Assembly (NCBI GenBank): GCA_015680685.1
Contig: MNCI01011128.1
Span: 1,432,072 to 1,496,071 of the forward strand
Origin: Gnetum montanum
Taxonomy: Eukaryota; Streptophyta; Gnetopsida; Gnetales; Gnetaceae
Length of the DNA: 64,000 nt
Direction: 5' to 3'
Position numbers and translations under genes: made by a program. Of this stretch, positions 44,220 to 58,232 are shown in pieces (within the stretch, counting starts at the first letter, position 1; the number at the start of each line of letters is the position of its first letter). The notes under the pieces are model-generated. The model searched no databases and was not told where the DNA came from. It saw only the letters and a program-made list of their open reading frames with translations.

Positions 44220-44630
44220 AGCTAGGATTACCTAATGAGATAAACACTTAACACCAGTTCATTCATGAATTACGACATAGTTTACCTTGATGCTTATAGA
44301 TTGTATGATTTAGCATTAGACATACTCATCACTCATTATCTTAGATTTTAGGATAGCTCCCATTTTTGTATCTAGGGCTTCCTTAGATTTACTTACCAAC
44401 ACAATTTCATTTATAAAGCATATATATAAAATGATATCATCTTGTACTTTTTAATAAACTTAGTCATAATAATAGCAAATAAATAAGGGCTTAGAGTAGT
44501 TCTTTGGTATATTCCTATATTAACAAGAAATTTGTAGTTTTTCCACAACTAATGTCAACTAGAATTATGGCTATATTATGTCTTAAATAGCCATTATATA
44601 TCTAATATGTAGTCTAAGCTATTTGAGGTG
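44220..44630 (-). pseudogene. LINE RT fragment of a second family
   Basis: Reverse strand reads GIYQRTTLSPYLFAIIMTKF, the plant non-LTR RT motif GLxQGSxLSPYLFALVMDEL, followed by MISFYIYAL where the FADDIVL box should be. Same family as 37840-38220 by style. Broken. Confidence 0.62.
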
Positions 44631-44639
44631 GGGACGAGT

Positions 44640-45344
44640 GTTAGATCCCAAATAATGAATAATAATATTAAAAATATTTAGAGTGCATTGGATTAACAAA
44701 GAAAGAGTTCAAAGAAAAATCCCAATCATGTTGTACAATAGGACACTCAAAAGAAATATGAGAAAGTGAGTCTTCACTTTTACAAATAGGACATTGAGGA
44801 GAAACAATTGCCATATTTTTAAGACAAATGTTGATATGAAGACCTTGATAAATAAGATACTAAAAAAATATAAATTTTTGAAAAGGTAGGAACTCTCCAA
44901 ATATCCTCAATTTTCTTCATTCAAAAGTGTTGTGATAATTACATATTCTAGGCCTTATTGAATTTGTTATGAATAAAATCATTATTGTAATAATCTCATA
45001 TGCAGCTTTCAAGTTAAAAGGAAAAACATATCTACCATTCTTCTAAAAAAAAGTATTAAGAAGCCTAATACAAACTACTATCAACATTAAATAAGTTCTC
45101 ACTATCAAAAATTATTTTTTAAAATTCTTTTTTCTCTTTCTGTTCAGACCATATAGGCTAGAAGCCTTCTTTCATGTAATCCATTTATCATGGATACCTA
45201 GACATGAAACTATAGTGATACCAAATTTTCTCAAAGTGGTATACAATCTAGATGAATTAATAGGCTAAGATGCTTCATTAAAAGGAAGCCACCATAACCT
45301 AATTAGCTAAAGAATATCTTTTGAAACTATAATATGATTGTAAT
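44640..45344 (-). pseudogene. LINE C-terminal zf-RVT region
   Basis: Reverse strand 44700-44812 reads VSPQCPICKSEDSLSHISFE, then CPIVQHDWDF, the CPxC...H..F.C zinc-binding domain that follows RT in plant L1-type LINEs. The upstream part to 45344 is LWWLPFNEAS and LRKFGITIVSCLGIHDKW in broken frames. The LINE is cut at 45344 by the LTR complex and continues 5' at 59244. Confidence 0.75.
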
Positions 45345-46934
45345 TGATAAGCAGCGAGTATCCCCTATGCCCAACCATACGAATCACAAGCATGTACACA
45401 TGATCCAATCGAATTTTGTGGATGGCACTAATGTGGTATCTAGATCATTAATTGTGGACTAGTAATAGCTTTGTAACCTATGGTTTAGTCTGAAGTGAGG
45501 CATATGATTATTGATGTTGTTCGGCTATGGCTAAGCTAGCTAAAATCATGTAAATTAATGGTTTAATTAAGCTAACTAATAACAAGAAGATAAATCCTAA
45601 GCTAGTCTATGGGTGATGAGTGTCTATTCTTAGCTTGTCATACATTTCCTAGACTCATGTACCCACTATTGGGATTACCAAGTGGTATGCTACTAGGCAA
45701 ACCAAGCAATAACACTACTAAGGTTACCAAGCAAATATGTGTTTACACTCGAAACTAGTCACACTCATTCCACCAATTGATTAACATGCATGAAAATGTA
45801 AATATTAACTAAGTACATGAAAAGTAAATTACATTGAAAGTAAATCTATTCTAACTCAAAGTGCTATAATGAATATGAATCAATCTCAATAATATTACTA
45901 TTCATGGCATGTGTTCAAGTTCAATTCCACTCAAATAAGACATTGTACAATTGACTTTAATCCATACTACGAGCACTCATTAACTATTTACTAAGATTAC
46001 AAAATAAAACTACAAGAGTCTAGCTACTAGAATGACCAAAGATATCTATAAACATTATAGGAGACTCATTTTTAGATCTAGTCAAATTCCGTGGATGGGA
46101 CTAGTGTGGTATCTAGATCGTTAAGTGTTGATCGCAGGTTGTTGTCTTCTCACATGGACTACTAATAGCTTTGTAACATATGGTTTAGTTTGAAGTGAGG
46201 TATATGATTATTGATGTTGCGCGACTATGACTAAGCTAGTTAAAATCATGGAAATTAATGGTTTAATTAATCTAACTAATAATAAGAACATAAATCCTAA
46301 GCTAGTCTACGAGTGATGAGTGTCCATTCCTAGCTTGCCATACACGTCTTGGACTCACATACCCATTACTAGGATTACCAAGTGTTATGCTACTGGGCGA
46401 AGCAAGCCATAACACTACTGGGGTTACCAAGTGAATACATGTTTACACTTGAAATTCATCACACTCATTCTACAACTTGATTAACATGCATGAAAATGTA
46501 AATATTAACTAAGTACATAAAAAAGTAAATGCATTAAAAGAAAATCTATTCGAAGTCAAAGTGCTGCAATGAATATGAATCAATCTTAATCTTATTACTA
46601 TTCATGGAATATTTCCAAGTACAATTCCACTCAAATAAGACATTGTACAATTGACTCAAATCCACACTACAAGCACTCATTGACTGTTGCTAAGATTACA
46701 AAATAAAACTACAAAAGTCTAGCTACTAGAATGACCAAAGGTTTCCATAAACATGATAAGAGACTCATATTTATAGGCATTTATTATAGTTGCAACATCG
46801 CATTTACGACATAGCATCCTAGCCTATGATATAGCAAATCTGATGTAGGGGATGCTACATTGTAGATGCAATGTATCATCTATGACATAGTAGAGACAAT
46901 ATATTTGTCAATAGTAGAATTTCATGCTTTATCA
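45345..46934 (-). repeat. Fam-4 3' LTR with internal duplication
   Basis: Plus-strand ends TGATAAGCAGCGAGTATCC and TTTATCA; polypurine tract GTGGGGGTA (reverse) at 46935-46943. Bases 45402-46078 repeat at about 46079-46780 at a visible divergence. The inner copy lost its TATA box (TTTTTAG) while the outer one keeps CTATAAATATG (reverse). 1590 bases, nearly twice the fam-3 LTR. Confidence 0.8.
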
Positions 46935-48674
46935 TACCCCCACGACTCACCAAAAATTCGTCCTCAAGTTGTACAAGAGGAACAAAGTACATTACAAAAA
47001 TTGTGGGTTAACCAAGACTAGAATGACTGACATGATAAGTATGAGTGCCACATTACAAAATTTATTTAAGTGAATGTCTTGAAAATTGACAACAAACATT
47101 GGACAGACATCAAAGTTTACAAAATTTTAGAGGTCTTCAAAAAAAACCACTAAAGATGAATCTTCTTGTTTTCCCTAGCAGTGGTAGTCTTTCCAACCTT
47201 GATTTTTATGTTGATGCTTCTCTTTTTATGCCGAACATTCTTGAATGATGGACTAAAACTTCTTCTCAAGGCCTCATGGATCTAACAAACATATGATGTT
47301 TGAGCTTTAATCCTTGTATGAGCCACTATTTGTCCATGGACATATCCTTCTTTGTCATTCTCTTAGCCTCTTTTCCTTGCCTTATAAAAGACCTTCAACC
47401 TTAGGCTTTCCTTTTAGCATCACTTGTAATTACCAAATGATCAACATTAGTTTTGGTAAATTTTCCTTAATAATCAACCCTTTTCAAATCCCTTAGTTAG
47501 CTCAAAATTCAAAGAAATTTTAGTATTTAGGCTCAAGGTGATTTCATAATAATGCTACCCAAGGCTCTAAAGTAACTAAAATCATCAAGTTGTTTACATT
47601 ATTTTGATTATTATTACTATTAGTTACAATAATGTTTGAAAATGAAGTGTTAGAAAATTTTCAAAAATTACATCCTTAACCCCCCACGATAAATGAGCTT
47701 AACTCCAAAAGTGCACAAATTTTCAAATAATTAAAACCAAAGGTCTGGGCCATAAGATGCCCAAGAAATTTTCAATTTTGAATTTAGAAGAAATTTCAAT
47801 CTAAAAGCATTAAAGCTAATTTGAAATTGATGAGAAGTAGTTGCAAAATCATGCATAAATTTAGAGAATTTGTCCATAGTATCCTTGAAGATGTGAGGTT
47901 TTGGTTCCAAGTCATGATCAACAAAAGTCATGCAAGTGGATCCTTCCCAAAGCAGGCTCCTACCATAATGCCCTTGCATAACCACTTCTATAGATGTTAG
48001 TGGGCATTGTATAAGTTAAATGTAGATTATGCCTTTTTTCCAAACAACACATAATCGCTTTGGTTAGGATTCTGTACTATACTATACAAAACCATTAGGT
48101 ACATAATTGCATGCAACATGCAGATGACTAGTGGAATGAGAAGGAATTGCAGAGAATGGAACATGAAGCATCTTACCATAGGCATAATGAATTCTATGTG
48201 TGATGTGTGGTTAAATTAATCATTATCCCTTCTATCCAAGATCCAAACCAAGTCCATACTTACAAGTGACATCGCATTACATCATCTCAAAATTAGCAAC
48301 CATAAGATTATCCCAACTGTAAGGAGTATTAACACTTGGCAATGAAGTTCAAGAAAGAAGTTTATTGATACTACATTTTTTTAAAGGAGACTTGGCCATT
48401 GGATAGAAGAGTGCCTTTAGGCATGGGTAACATGCCTTTCTAGCCTTGTAACTAATGCAAGTCCAAGAAACATTGAAATTTCTAAGAAGTCACCTACCTT
48501 CATGCATGGGTAACATGTCTTTCTAGTGGAACCCCTAGAGATTTCTGTTCTATGCATTTATTTGGTTATTACTATGTCAACCTTAGCATAGGACTACCTT
48601 CAGGCATGGGTAACATGTCTTTCCAGTGGAACCCGTAGAAAACTTATTCTAGGCTTTTATTCTATGCTTTTGTA
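46935..48674 (-). mobile_element. Partial internal region attached to the fam-4 LTR
   Basis: From the LTR: 3' non-coding (46935-47160), a short trace like the end of ORF3 (47160-47400), then non-coding matching about 53000-54060 (CAGGCATGGGTAACATGTCT; CTTCCCAAAGCAGGCTCC). ORF3 is mostly deleted between these parts; primer site, gag and protease are absent. It abuts the LTR at 48675 without a primer site. Confidence 0.6.
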
Positions 48675-49551
48675 TGATGAGCGATGAGGTATTCCAATAC
48701 TTTACCACACAAGCCACAAGTACCATTACATGACCATATCATAATTTGCAAATGAATAATGTAATTATGCTAGTAATTAATGTTAACTTTGAGATCATTA
48801 TCTTCCCACTTCGAGTTAGTCAAGTTTGAGTGTATGGTTTAACTCTTAGTGAGGCATATGATTAATTGATATTGAGAGGTCATTAATGCTCCTAAAGGTA
48901 AACATGATTGGATAAAATTCTAAGTCTAGTTAACTAGAAATTCATAAATCCAACTTATGTGATGGATATCCAATCTTGTTCTACTGTACATGACTTGGAC
49001 TCATGTAGTTATCACTAGGATTACCAAGTGGTATTGCTATTAAGTGAATCAAGCAACACCACTACTGGATTATCAAATAACTACACTTAGCACTAAAAGC
49101 TAGTCGTATCAATTCCTCTTAGTAATGACATGTAAAATAAAGTTCTTTAAATGTAAAGGATTAACTAAGAAAATAAGGAAATTATTCTAAGTAAACAAAT
49201 AGAAAACTAAGTGGATGCTATAATGATGAAAAGCAATCTTGATCTTTATTGTTGGTCATGAATTGCATCCAAGTAAAATTTATTTGAATAAAGACATTGG
49301 ACAACTGCTCAACACCACATCATGGGCATTCACTCTATTGCTAACTATGAATAAAATTACATGAGTTATGCCACTAGTTGAAATAAAAAGTTGTCAATTA
49401 TGCATCCAAGTACTAGTATTTATAGGGGTGCATAGATCTCAAGACATCACATCAATGATGATGTAGGATGAGCTATGACATCATAGCTATAACATCATTG
49501 ATACAATATCCTAGTTATGATATTGCATGATTTCAAAAATTAACTTTATCA
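48675..49551 (-). repeat. 3' LTR of fam-3 element
   Basis: 877 bases, plus-strand ends TGATGAGCGATGAGG and TTTATCA. It aligns with 58374-59243 throughout and with the reverse of 438-1291. Confidence 0.9.
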
Positions 49552-49739
49552 TACCCCCACAACTAACTAGAAACTCATCCTCGAGTTAAAACAAAATGAG
49601 GATAGAGTCCCTTACAAAATTGGGAGGTAGACTTGACTTGACACAACTGACTATTTACATGACTCTATGAATGTTACATCAGTGCGTTTACAAAATGACA
49701 TAAAAACACAACAAAACAAAACTTATAATAGCTTGATGT

Positions 49740-52600
49740 AGTCTTATGCTCCTGGCAGTGGAGACTCTTTCATCAACTTCTTTCCTTTATCATCAAGCTT
49801 CTAGAATTGATATCTATTAAGAAGTGCATGAAGTTTCTCCTCTTCTATCCTTGGATCATGTATCATCCATGCTTGTTGAGCAATTTTTGATGGATTTGAT
49901 ACATCCCATGGGCATGGCAACTATGGAAACATTTTTTTGGCCTTTACGTACCAAGTTTCAAACTATTGCCTCTCCTCCTCAAAAGATCTAGCTAGCTTTC
50001 TAAATTCTTGGTACTCAAATATCCTGTGCTAAATTCGTTGCTACATCCTTTTACCCTTAGTAGCTTGCTTTTACAATTTCAAGTTCAGAGTTTGCTACAT
50101 GTAGTTTCTATAGGGCATCTTTCCTGTTAGTAAACTCTTTCACGTACATGGCGTATATAGTTGCTACATGTTGCTCAAGTTCATTTCTAGGTCATCTTGC
50201 TAACACAACTAGGTTAGCATACCAAAGGTTTACGAACCCCATGTATTTTATGAGGTCTACTATCTATAGGTCCTTAATTTTTATTTCGGCCTAATTGATG
50301 TGGACAAGACTATCTAGAATGAGCTACCAATCATGATTTTGAGTAGTCATGGAACTAATCTTAGCCTTGGCCATTTGGATTTCTTTCCCATTTATTTGGT
50401 TATACATACCCACCTAGTCACTAAAATGTTCCTTGAATCTTTGACGTTTCTTGGCCTCATTTTGCTATGTGCTTATTACAATTGCGTACTTTTGTTAGAT
50501 TATGCAGACTTCTTCCATTGACAAGTTTCTATTTTTTTTGAGCCAATATGCTAATGTCTTAGCTGACTCTAATTAGCTATGCTTGTAGTTGATGAATACT
50601 TCTCTTGAGAACATAATTTTATTTCTGCACATCAATTAACCTTGTATTGTTAGCAGTGAGCTTTTTATTTTCTTCTTCTAATGTTGTGAGGGCTTTGACG
50701 TGTGCATATCTTTATGCTTTTGTAACTCAAACATTCCACACCACCTTTTTCCTTTCCATATCAACTTTGATGTTATGGGCAATTAATTACCTCATCAAAT
50801 CTATTCTAAACTATTCAAGCTAGTTAGGGGCTTTGAACTATGCAAGGTCTCTTCTTTCAGCTCTCAAGGCTGATAATTCTTCTTGTAACCACTACACCTT
50901 GTTCTCTACATGTTCTACCCTTGTTTCAACCATAACTAGCTTTTCCTTTGTGGCAATTAAATTAGACTATACTATAGTGATATCACTAGGGATATCAAAC
51001 AAATTCTACATGACTTAGCCTATCTGTAGTAGTCTATCTAGCACATCTTCAACCTTGGCAAGAGTCATTAAGGTAACAACAAGCATTTGAGCATCTCTTA
51101 CTCCAAAAATATCATTTGGTGGCACAATAGAAACATTGAATGATTCTTTTACATGGTCAATGATGACTTTTACTGCTCCTACTACATCCTAATGTTGCAT
51201 AACCACAACCATGGCAACTTCTCTAGTTTCAAGCATTACTTGGAATGATGTAGCATTTCCAAAAATCTGTTGTACCCAATCATCCTCTTCTCCTATCTAC
51301 AGTGACACTTGCTCGCTTGCAAGGTCTATAGAAATGGTGGGCCTGATTGATCTCTCCTATACTCCATAAATATTGGCTCCTTCCTTTATTCCCCGGCTAA
51401 TAGTTTCTACAATCTGTTGCAAATGGCTCATCAATAGTCTATAGTCTTATGGCGGTGATGGTGGAGATTCTTGTTGTTGTTGTTGTTCTCTAGCAAGTGG
51501 CTAGCTGCTAGGTCCTACTTATTGTTACTAACCAGTAGTTGGAAGGTACCGATAAGAGTTAAACCTAAAGCTCCCTCGATGCCTACTAGCTTCTCCAACT
51601 GATCTTTCTTGGGTGGCACCAGCTTGAACATCTTGGTGTAGGAAGCATTTTAGGCTTTTTTGGGAACATTGTTAGTGTAACTTAGAATTCCTACTTGCTT
51701 GCACAGCTTATTTATGAGACAAGGAAATGGTAGTATTGGTTTCCCCACCTTCTTCTCCTCAAACTACCTTTGAATTTCTAGAATGAGTACATCGACAATG
51801 TTGATGTTGAATTTCCCCATCAAAATTGCACCTCCTCAGGCTACATATGTTAAAATATGATTAAGCCTTTTGGTTGAGAACAAGTGATATGTCCCAATCT
51901 TAAAATAGATCTTTTCCTCTACTAAGAGCTCACTGTAATCTTTTTCTTCCTTACCATATGCCCTCTATAACCATAACTTCTTGGCATCTGTGTTTGATCT
52001 TGTTGAAATCTATGCCACATTGGCCCCTTCATTTGGGACATTCAGGGCTTTTGCAATTATCTCTACTAAATAGGACACTAAGAACCCTTCTATTTTCACT
52101 GTAGCATCAACTTATTTGTTCTGCCAAAATTGAATGGTCTCTCTCAAGTACAATGCACCACTGTTGGACAATGTTAGCCATAAGGGAGATGCTTGAAGTT
52201 GTGTCTTCATAGCCTCTGGAGAAAATTCTATGAATGTACCAAAGTTAATTTCCATTATGATTATGGACATGAAAAATTTCTCTTATATGGCCTGGAGGCA
52301 TTCATTTGACTACATGAGACATTGTCCCTATTCCAGTGCTGGAGGTTCCTCTGCCTCTACCTATGTCGAGTGTTCAATAGTAGGGGTTTGCTAATGGATG
52401 CTAAATGCTTGAGCCTCCTACTCTACATGTTCATCCTACAAAGTTTGTTCTCCTCCTTGGCCTCTTCTACTTGTTGGCTGTGAAGGTCCTTCTACTCCTA
52501 GTCTCTTTGGGACCATTTGCAATCATCAAGAGTTTAAGATTACAAAAGGGTTTTAATTGGTTCATAATGGTTCATAATCCTTCTCATTCTCTTGGTTAGA
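49740..52600 (-). pseudogene. ORF3 of fam-3 element
   Basis: Reverse strand near 51640-52000 reads EDYSELLVEEKIYFKI-like sequence, GTYHLFSTKRLNHILT, AILMGKFNINIVDVLILEIQ and LPFPCLINKLCKQVGI, aligning block by block with the fam-2 ORF3 at 34250-34560. A polyglutamine/Asn-like run (CAA repeats, about 51473-51488) and a long coiled-coil-like region follow. The end near 49900-49740 matches 1-238 (CPWDVSNPSKIAQQAW). Frames are repeatedly broken. It lies directly before the polypurine tract. Confidence 0.65.
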
Positions 52601-55269
52601 TTAAGCTCTTATTGTTTTATATTAGTCATGTTCTTCATTATGATTGCAAAGTTAGTAAAACTTTGAACGTTATTATATCTTTAACTATTATGACCTTTCA
52701 ACGTTATTGTTTCTTTCTTTATTACTCCCCTAAATAGTTAATATGGCTAGGTAGGAGAATCAATTAAGTCTTTTAGCTCTAATTTGGTTGATCGAGTGGG
52801 ATATCCTTATACTATCTTCTAGGAGTTAGGAAAAGTTTGGCTCAATTTTCCTTCCTTTCATGCAATTCCCACGACTAACTTGAGTGCTTTGGGATCAAAA
52901 GGATTCAAGAATTTCAAAAATCAGGGCTACAGTGAGGAAGTTATGGCATTGGGAAGTTAGATTGCTAGAGATCAAAGAAAAAACTTCAAAAACTTCTCTT
53001 GTTGAAAAATGAGAAAATGAAATTTTTTCTAACTCCCACACGTGTATATACTATTTTTATGTGCACAACATTGTAGATCTGACATCGCATGCCATTTGAC
53101 ATTGTAGCTATGACGTTGCCATAGAAAAATTTGAAATTTTTAGTGGATTTTCATGAAAAAAATGAGTCAATTGAAATGTTTGGAAGATGTGAAGGTTGTC
53201 TAAAGGGCCTTGGATCATTAATGATGCTTAGATTTTCAAAAATTTGGTATTCAATGTTCATAACAAAGTAATATCAGGCAACGAAAGTTTATTAAGCATA
53301 AATGAGATGGATTTTGAGTTATGAATGTATGGATAGGTTATTGGACTTGAGGAAACTAAATATTGAATTCCAAAGTATTATGAAAAGCATAAGATGATGT
53401 GGATTTGATTGGCAGGTATAAGACATAATAGTTATACAAGTGGATCCTCCCCAAAGTAAGCTCTAGCCCTTAGTGCCCTTGTATAACCACAACTAGAAGT
53501 GTCCGTAGGCACATAAGGAGTTGAATGTAAAACATACCTATCTTTCAAAACACACATGTTTGTACTGCCAAAATGAGAAAACAACACTATATGATTCAAA
53601 ACTATGGAAATATGGCTAGATATAATAGTGAGATGAGATGGATTTGAGAAGGGATTATAAAGATCGGGACATGAAATGTCCTACCATAGGCATAATGAAT
53701 TCTTATGTGTGAGATGTGGCTAAAGCAATCATTAGTCTTTCCATCTAAGATCCAAACTAATTTCATACCACATTCAGTAACATCGCATTGTGTCTTCCCC
53801 ATAACTAACGACCATGAGAATACCATCGTTGTAAGAAGTCTTATTACTTGTCATGTTGTTCAAGGAAGTATTTTATTAATTGCACTCTTTATTTTTGAGA
53901 TTCCTCAAAAGCGGCCTACCTTTAGGCATGGGTAACATGTTTTTCCAGTGGAACCCCCAAAAATTTTATTTTGTACATTTATTTTATTTTTATTGAGTCA
54001 ACCTTACTAGAGGACTACCTCCAGGCATGGGTAACATGTCTTTCTCATGGCATGGTAACGCAACATATATTATACTCTTACTTCTATTTTTCACTAGAAC
54101 TCAAGAAAATAATACATCCTTATCAATAAGATAAAACTCACAATAGTAATCCAAGAGAATCCACAAGTTTCCTTAATGTCACACCCTTGTCATTTTAACT
54201 TGATTCTTCACTTTTCTATCTAAGCATAATGATCACAAGTTTATTTTAGTTTTATTGTGAGAAGAATGTCATTATGGCCATGGTAAGAACTTTTTATTAT
54301 TGGGATGCATGGATAGATGTCATGATCTCACTGTATATAGAGTTATTCTTCCCATAATTTAATAATAAAGAGCAATCCTCACCTTATTGGAACTACATCT
54401 TGTTTCATTCCTTATGTTTTATTAGAAAATTCAATAGAAATATGTACAAAACAAGTAACGAAAATTATATAGAAATGGTAAAATGGAGAAATAATTTGAA
54501 AAATATCAAAAATATCAAAGAATATCAAATGATTCAGTAATGGAAAAGTATAAAAGAATGAAAAGATATCAAAGAACATGAAAAATTAATAAGAAATGTG
54601 AAAAAGTATAAAAAAATTATAAACCAAAAAATTATAAAACCAAAAATTTGAAAAGCACTTATCAATTCCTAAATCAAGATAGGGCATCTCCCCCATGGCT
54701 AAACTCATGTTCAAGTGTTTGAAAAATGGACCCTATATCCCCCAAATCATACACTCTAGGGTTCTTATTTATCATCCTTAGTGATTTAGTTTTTTGGTTA
54801 TTATCCCATATAATCTTGATGATAATCAAATTCTAATCTTCTAAGGGCATATATCTTGTGGGACTAGATGATCTTTCCACTTCATAATGTTCAACTATAC
54901 TCTCTTATTTATTCTTAAATTTAAATTTTAAGTCCCCATTTCCATTATCTATTGGTGTATGATTACGATTTATGGTATCCTTTTGTGAGTTTTCAGTTTG
55001 GGTCATTTTCTTAGGGTAGGAGTTAATAAGTCAGACATTTCCATGCATGTTTTAGATAGTTTTAGGTTCTCATTTTTTGGCCACTTGGTGTATTTTGGTT
55101 TAGTGGGCCATGTCTCATTTTTTTCACACACTTATTTCTTGCATCTGTTGTGGGCTGGTGTAAGGATTATGTTGACATTCTAAAGTTTCAGCCCACAACT
55201 ACACCCTTTGTTTTCATCAATAATGCATGCAATTCTTTATGTATGTATGGCTACTTGCTCATATTCCTT
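52601..55269 (-). mobile_element. Non-coding region between protease and ORF3, fam-3
   Basis: No RT, RNase H or integrase block is seen on either strand. Landmarks: CCTCCCCAAAGTAAGCTC near 53435, paired CAGGCATGGGTAACATG motifs near 53925 and 54025, and an A-rich stretch at 54470-54660. Confidence 0.6.
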
Positions 55270-55585
55270 AGAGATTTTCACAGATAAATCTCTCATTCCT
55301 AACTTAGCATTTATTGTGCTAATCCATGCTCTTCCTATAATGATAAGAAATTCCTATTTATCATTCTTCATATCAATCACTAAGAAATCTACTGAATAAG
55401 ACCAACCATTAATAATGGTCACCACATCTTCTATCTATCCCAAAGGAATGGTGATAAAGTGATTTGCTAATTCTAACCTTATGTTGCACTTATTAAGGGG
55501 CAGTAGGTTTCATGCCTTGTATGTCTCTTAGGAGATCAAATTTACTCCAAAACTTGAGTATAGTAGAGCCTTACATGGTGAATTT
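55270..55585 (-). pseudogene. Retropepsin-like protease of fam-3 element
   Basis: Reverse strand reads KALLYSSFGVNLIS (catalytic DSG changed to YSS), NLLPLNKCNIRLELANHFIT, GWSYSVDFLVIDM and FLIIIGRAWISTINAKLG. Two stops. Ends where the fam-1 protease ORF also ends. Confidence 0.75.
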
Positions 55586-56335
55586 CTAGCTACTTATAAA
55601 TAATTCAAAGGAATTCCTAGATCAATTTTTTTCCTAGGAATTGGTCCTACCTTAATCCAATCTAATACTATTTCAGTTAACATGACAATAATAAGCTTTT
55701 GAGTTGGTTGTTGTAGAAGCAAAATATTTGTAGGAGGGTTTCTTAGAGAAGGAACTTTTTTGGATGGAGTCCTTACCTGAATAGCCTTTTTGGACTTCTC
55801 CTAAAGAATTGAGGTTTCCAATATTGTCTTTTAATGTTAATGGTGTGATTCTCTCTTTGTATATTCACTACCCTAGCAACATTTTTCTGCTATGGTTGTG
55901 ATGATAACTTCCCTTGCATTGTTGGTGGTGGTACTAGCAATAGAGGATTGGAAGGTTGACTTAATGGACTAGTTATTGGTTGATGTACATATGGATTGGA
56001 ATCCATCCTTGGAGTGGTAGGCCTATAATAATTAGGTGGATAATATTGAGAAGTGTGAATTGAAGTGTTCTCTAGAGAGATTGGATGCTACACATAATAT
56101 CCATAAGGATCTAGTTTTCTATATCGATACTATTGCCTTGATGATGGAATTAACCATACTTGTGATTATTGCCGCTATTGCTGGTATTGCTCCTATGACT
56201 AAGGGTTAGCTCCACTTGGATAGTAAGCTAATTGGAAGGCTTGTCTAAGATTACCTTGAGGATAAAGTAACTGTGTTTACATCTACTTTTTGAAAAATCT
56301 TAGGTTGAGTGCATACACTCCATATTCTTACAACT
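55586..56335 (-). mobile_element. Gag-protease linker, fam-3
   Basis: Broken frames matching the linkers of fam-1 and fam-2. No domain recognised. Confidence 0.45.
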
Positions 56336-58232
56336 AGACCATAACAGGGCAACATCCCTTGGGATGTTCATAATGGCACACCTTACATCCTTCCTCGTCT
56401 CCTAAGCTTGAGTCAATACATTCTTCCACTAAACCAACTTTTCCTTTAGGTTTGTAGTTTTCTCGTTCATAGTCTCTTTTCTTCTTTTTATCCTTAACTT
56501 TATTAAAGGATTTTTTAGTTCTTTCTTCTACGATTTCTTGAGCTATAGCAAACTTTTCATCCACTAAGTCCCAAATCTTTTCTACCTTAGCTATGATATC
56601 ATTAATAAATTTTTGAATCTGTAGAGTTTTCTTCTAGATCTCCTCTTCCAGGATTTCTTCCTCTTGCTTATCATACATTCTTACATCTCTTTTTTTGATA
56701 GATGGATCTCAATTATATTCCTTAGTTGATTTACTCTTTTCAACTCACCTTCCTCCTTCTTCACTTGATCTATTAGCCTCTAGATTCTATGGGCAATCAT
56801 CTCTAACAGTCTTCCTTGGGCATAAACCCCAATGGTTTCTCTACTCTTATTCCTCAACCCATCAACAATGTGCCTCAATTGCTCCCTTCTAGAAAATCCA
56901 TGCCCTAGGCATCTATGCAAAATAGAGTAGTATCCACCCATTGTCGCATCAAGGGATTCTTGTGTTCCTATCTTCCAACCCTGGATTTGCTTTTTGAGAT
57001 TGGACACCCTTGACTAAGTATGATATTTATCATTAAAGAGTTCAAGCAATGGTACTCCACCTTCTAATTGATTCAAGTCTCAATGATTTGACCAACTTTC
57101 TGCCTCTTTGATGAGTGTCATTGGAAACAACTTGAGCTTTTGCTAGCCACTTTCAATATTCTGAAGGATGCAAGCATCATGAAATACTTGAAGGTGATGT
57201 TGTGAATCTACATTATATCCACCTTCAAACTTTGGAATGTTATTCATATCAAGTTGCTTAACGCAACTGTCCCTCACATGCCTGGTTGAAATGTACACTG
57301 CTTTCCTAATGTTGATCATGTTGCAAGTAGCCAAAAAAGGCTCTTCATGGTCATAGGATTCGTACGCTCTATTGTAGTGATGTCCCCTTTGATACTCATA
57401 TCATTCTCTCTCTTCACATCTTTTCCTATCTCTTCGTGGTTCATACCCATCATCATCTTCATTAAGATGCCTTTGATGATCCTCATGCCTATCATGAGCC
57501 TAATGTCTTTCCCTATCATGATCCTTAAACCTTTGTTCCCTTCTGTTAGAGTCCATCAATGATCATGAGGATGAAGATGAAGAATTGGAGAATGATGCTG
57601 ACTAGTGCTCCTTCTATGACTTTGGAATTCATCTCTTTGTGATCCTACAAAAACTCTAGGCCTTGAGTCCTACTTGTCTTTAGAGTCCTCTACATCTCTT
57701 CTTGATGTATTTGAAAGGGTTGAATGTAATTGTACTTTAACAAGTTCTTCCAAATAGATAATAGGCGATTGTGAATTGGTTTCATAATTATGGTGGAGTT
57801 TTTTTGCTAAGAATGCATCATCATCAAGTTCTTCCAGGACAACATTAGGATTGACTTCCTTTCCCTTGTTATTTTCATGCTTGTTCTTCATAGCAGTATC
57901 TCTTCATACTTGGGTTGGTAGGGTCTAGTCATGTGTTTGCTCACATGATACCCCTCTTGCACATGGTTTAGATTCATTCCCCTTAAGGCTATTTGAAGCA
58001 TGGCTAGTGTTGAATACTCTAGAGGCAAAATGTTGTTACCTTGAAACTCTCTCCATCTCAACTACCTATCTTGATGAAAGATGAATGTAAAACTAGGGTA
58101 ATAAGAATCAATGTGAGCATATGAGATTTGTGTTTGTGTAGGCATACTCTAGTCTTTAGCATCATGTGTTCTGTCATTATCCCTTTGTAGCACTTTGGTA
58201 AGTAATAATTTTTCTTTAAGTGTTAAAGCCAT
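56336..58232 (-). pseudogene. Gag of fam-3 element
   Basis: Probable start ATG 58232 (MALTLKEKLLL). Near 58100: YPSFTFIFHQDR, stop, LRWREFQGNNILPLE. Middle: HVRDSCVKQLDMNNIPKFEG near 57240. Core at 56780-57007: SNLKKQIQGWKIGTQESLDA, MGGYYSILHRCLGHGFSRRE, QLRHIVDGL, YAQGRLLEM. Basic stretch near 56470, and a knuckle CKVCHYEHPKGCC near 56340-56384, short-spaced CX2CX3HX4C. Frameshifts between blocks. All landmarks occur in the same order as in fam-1 and fam-2. Confidence 0.8.
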
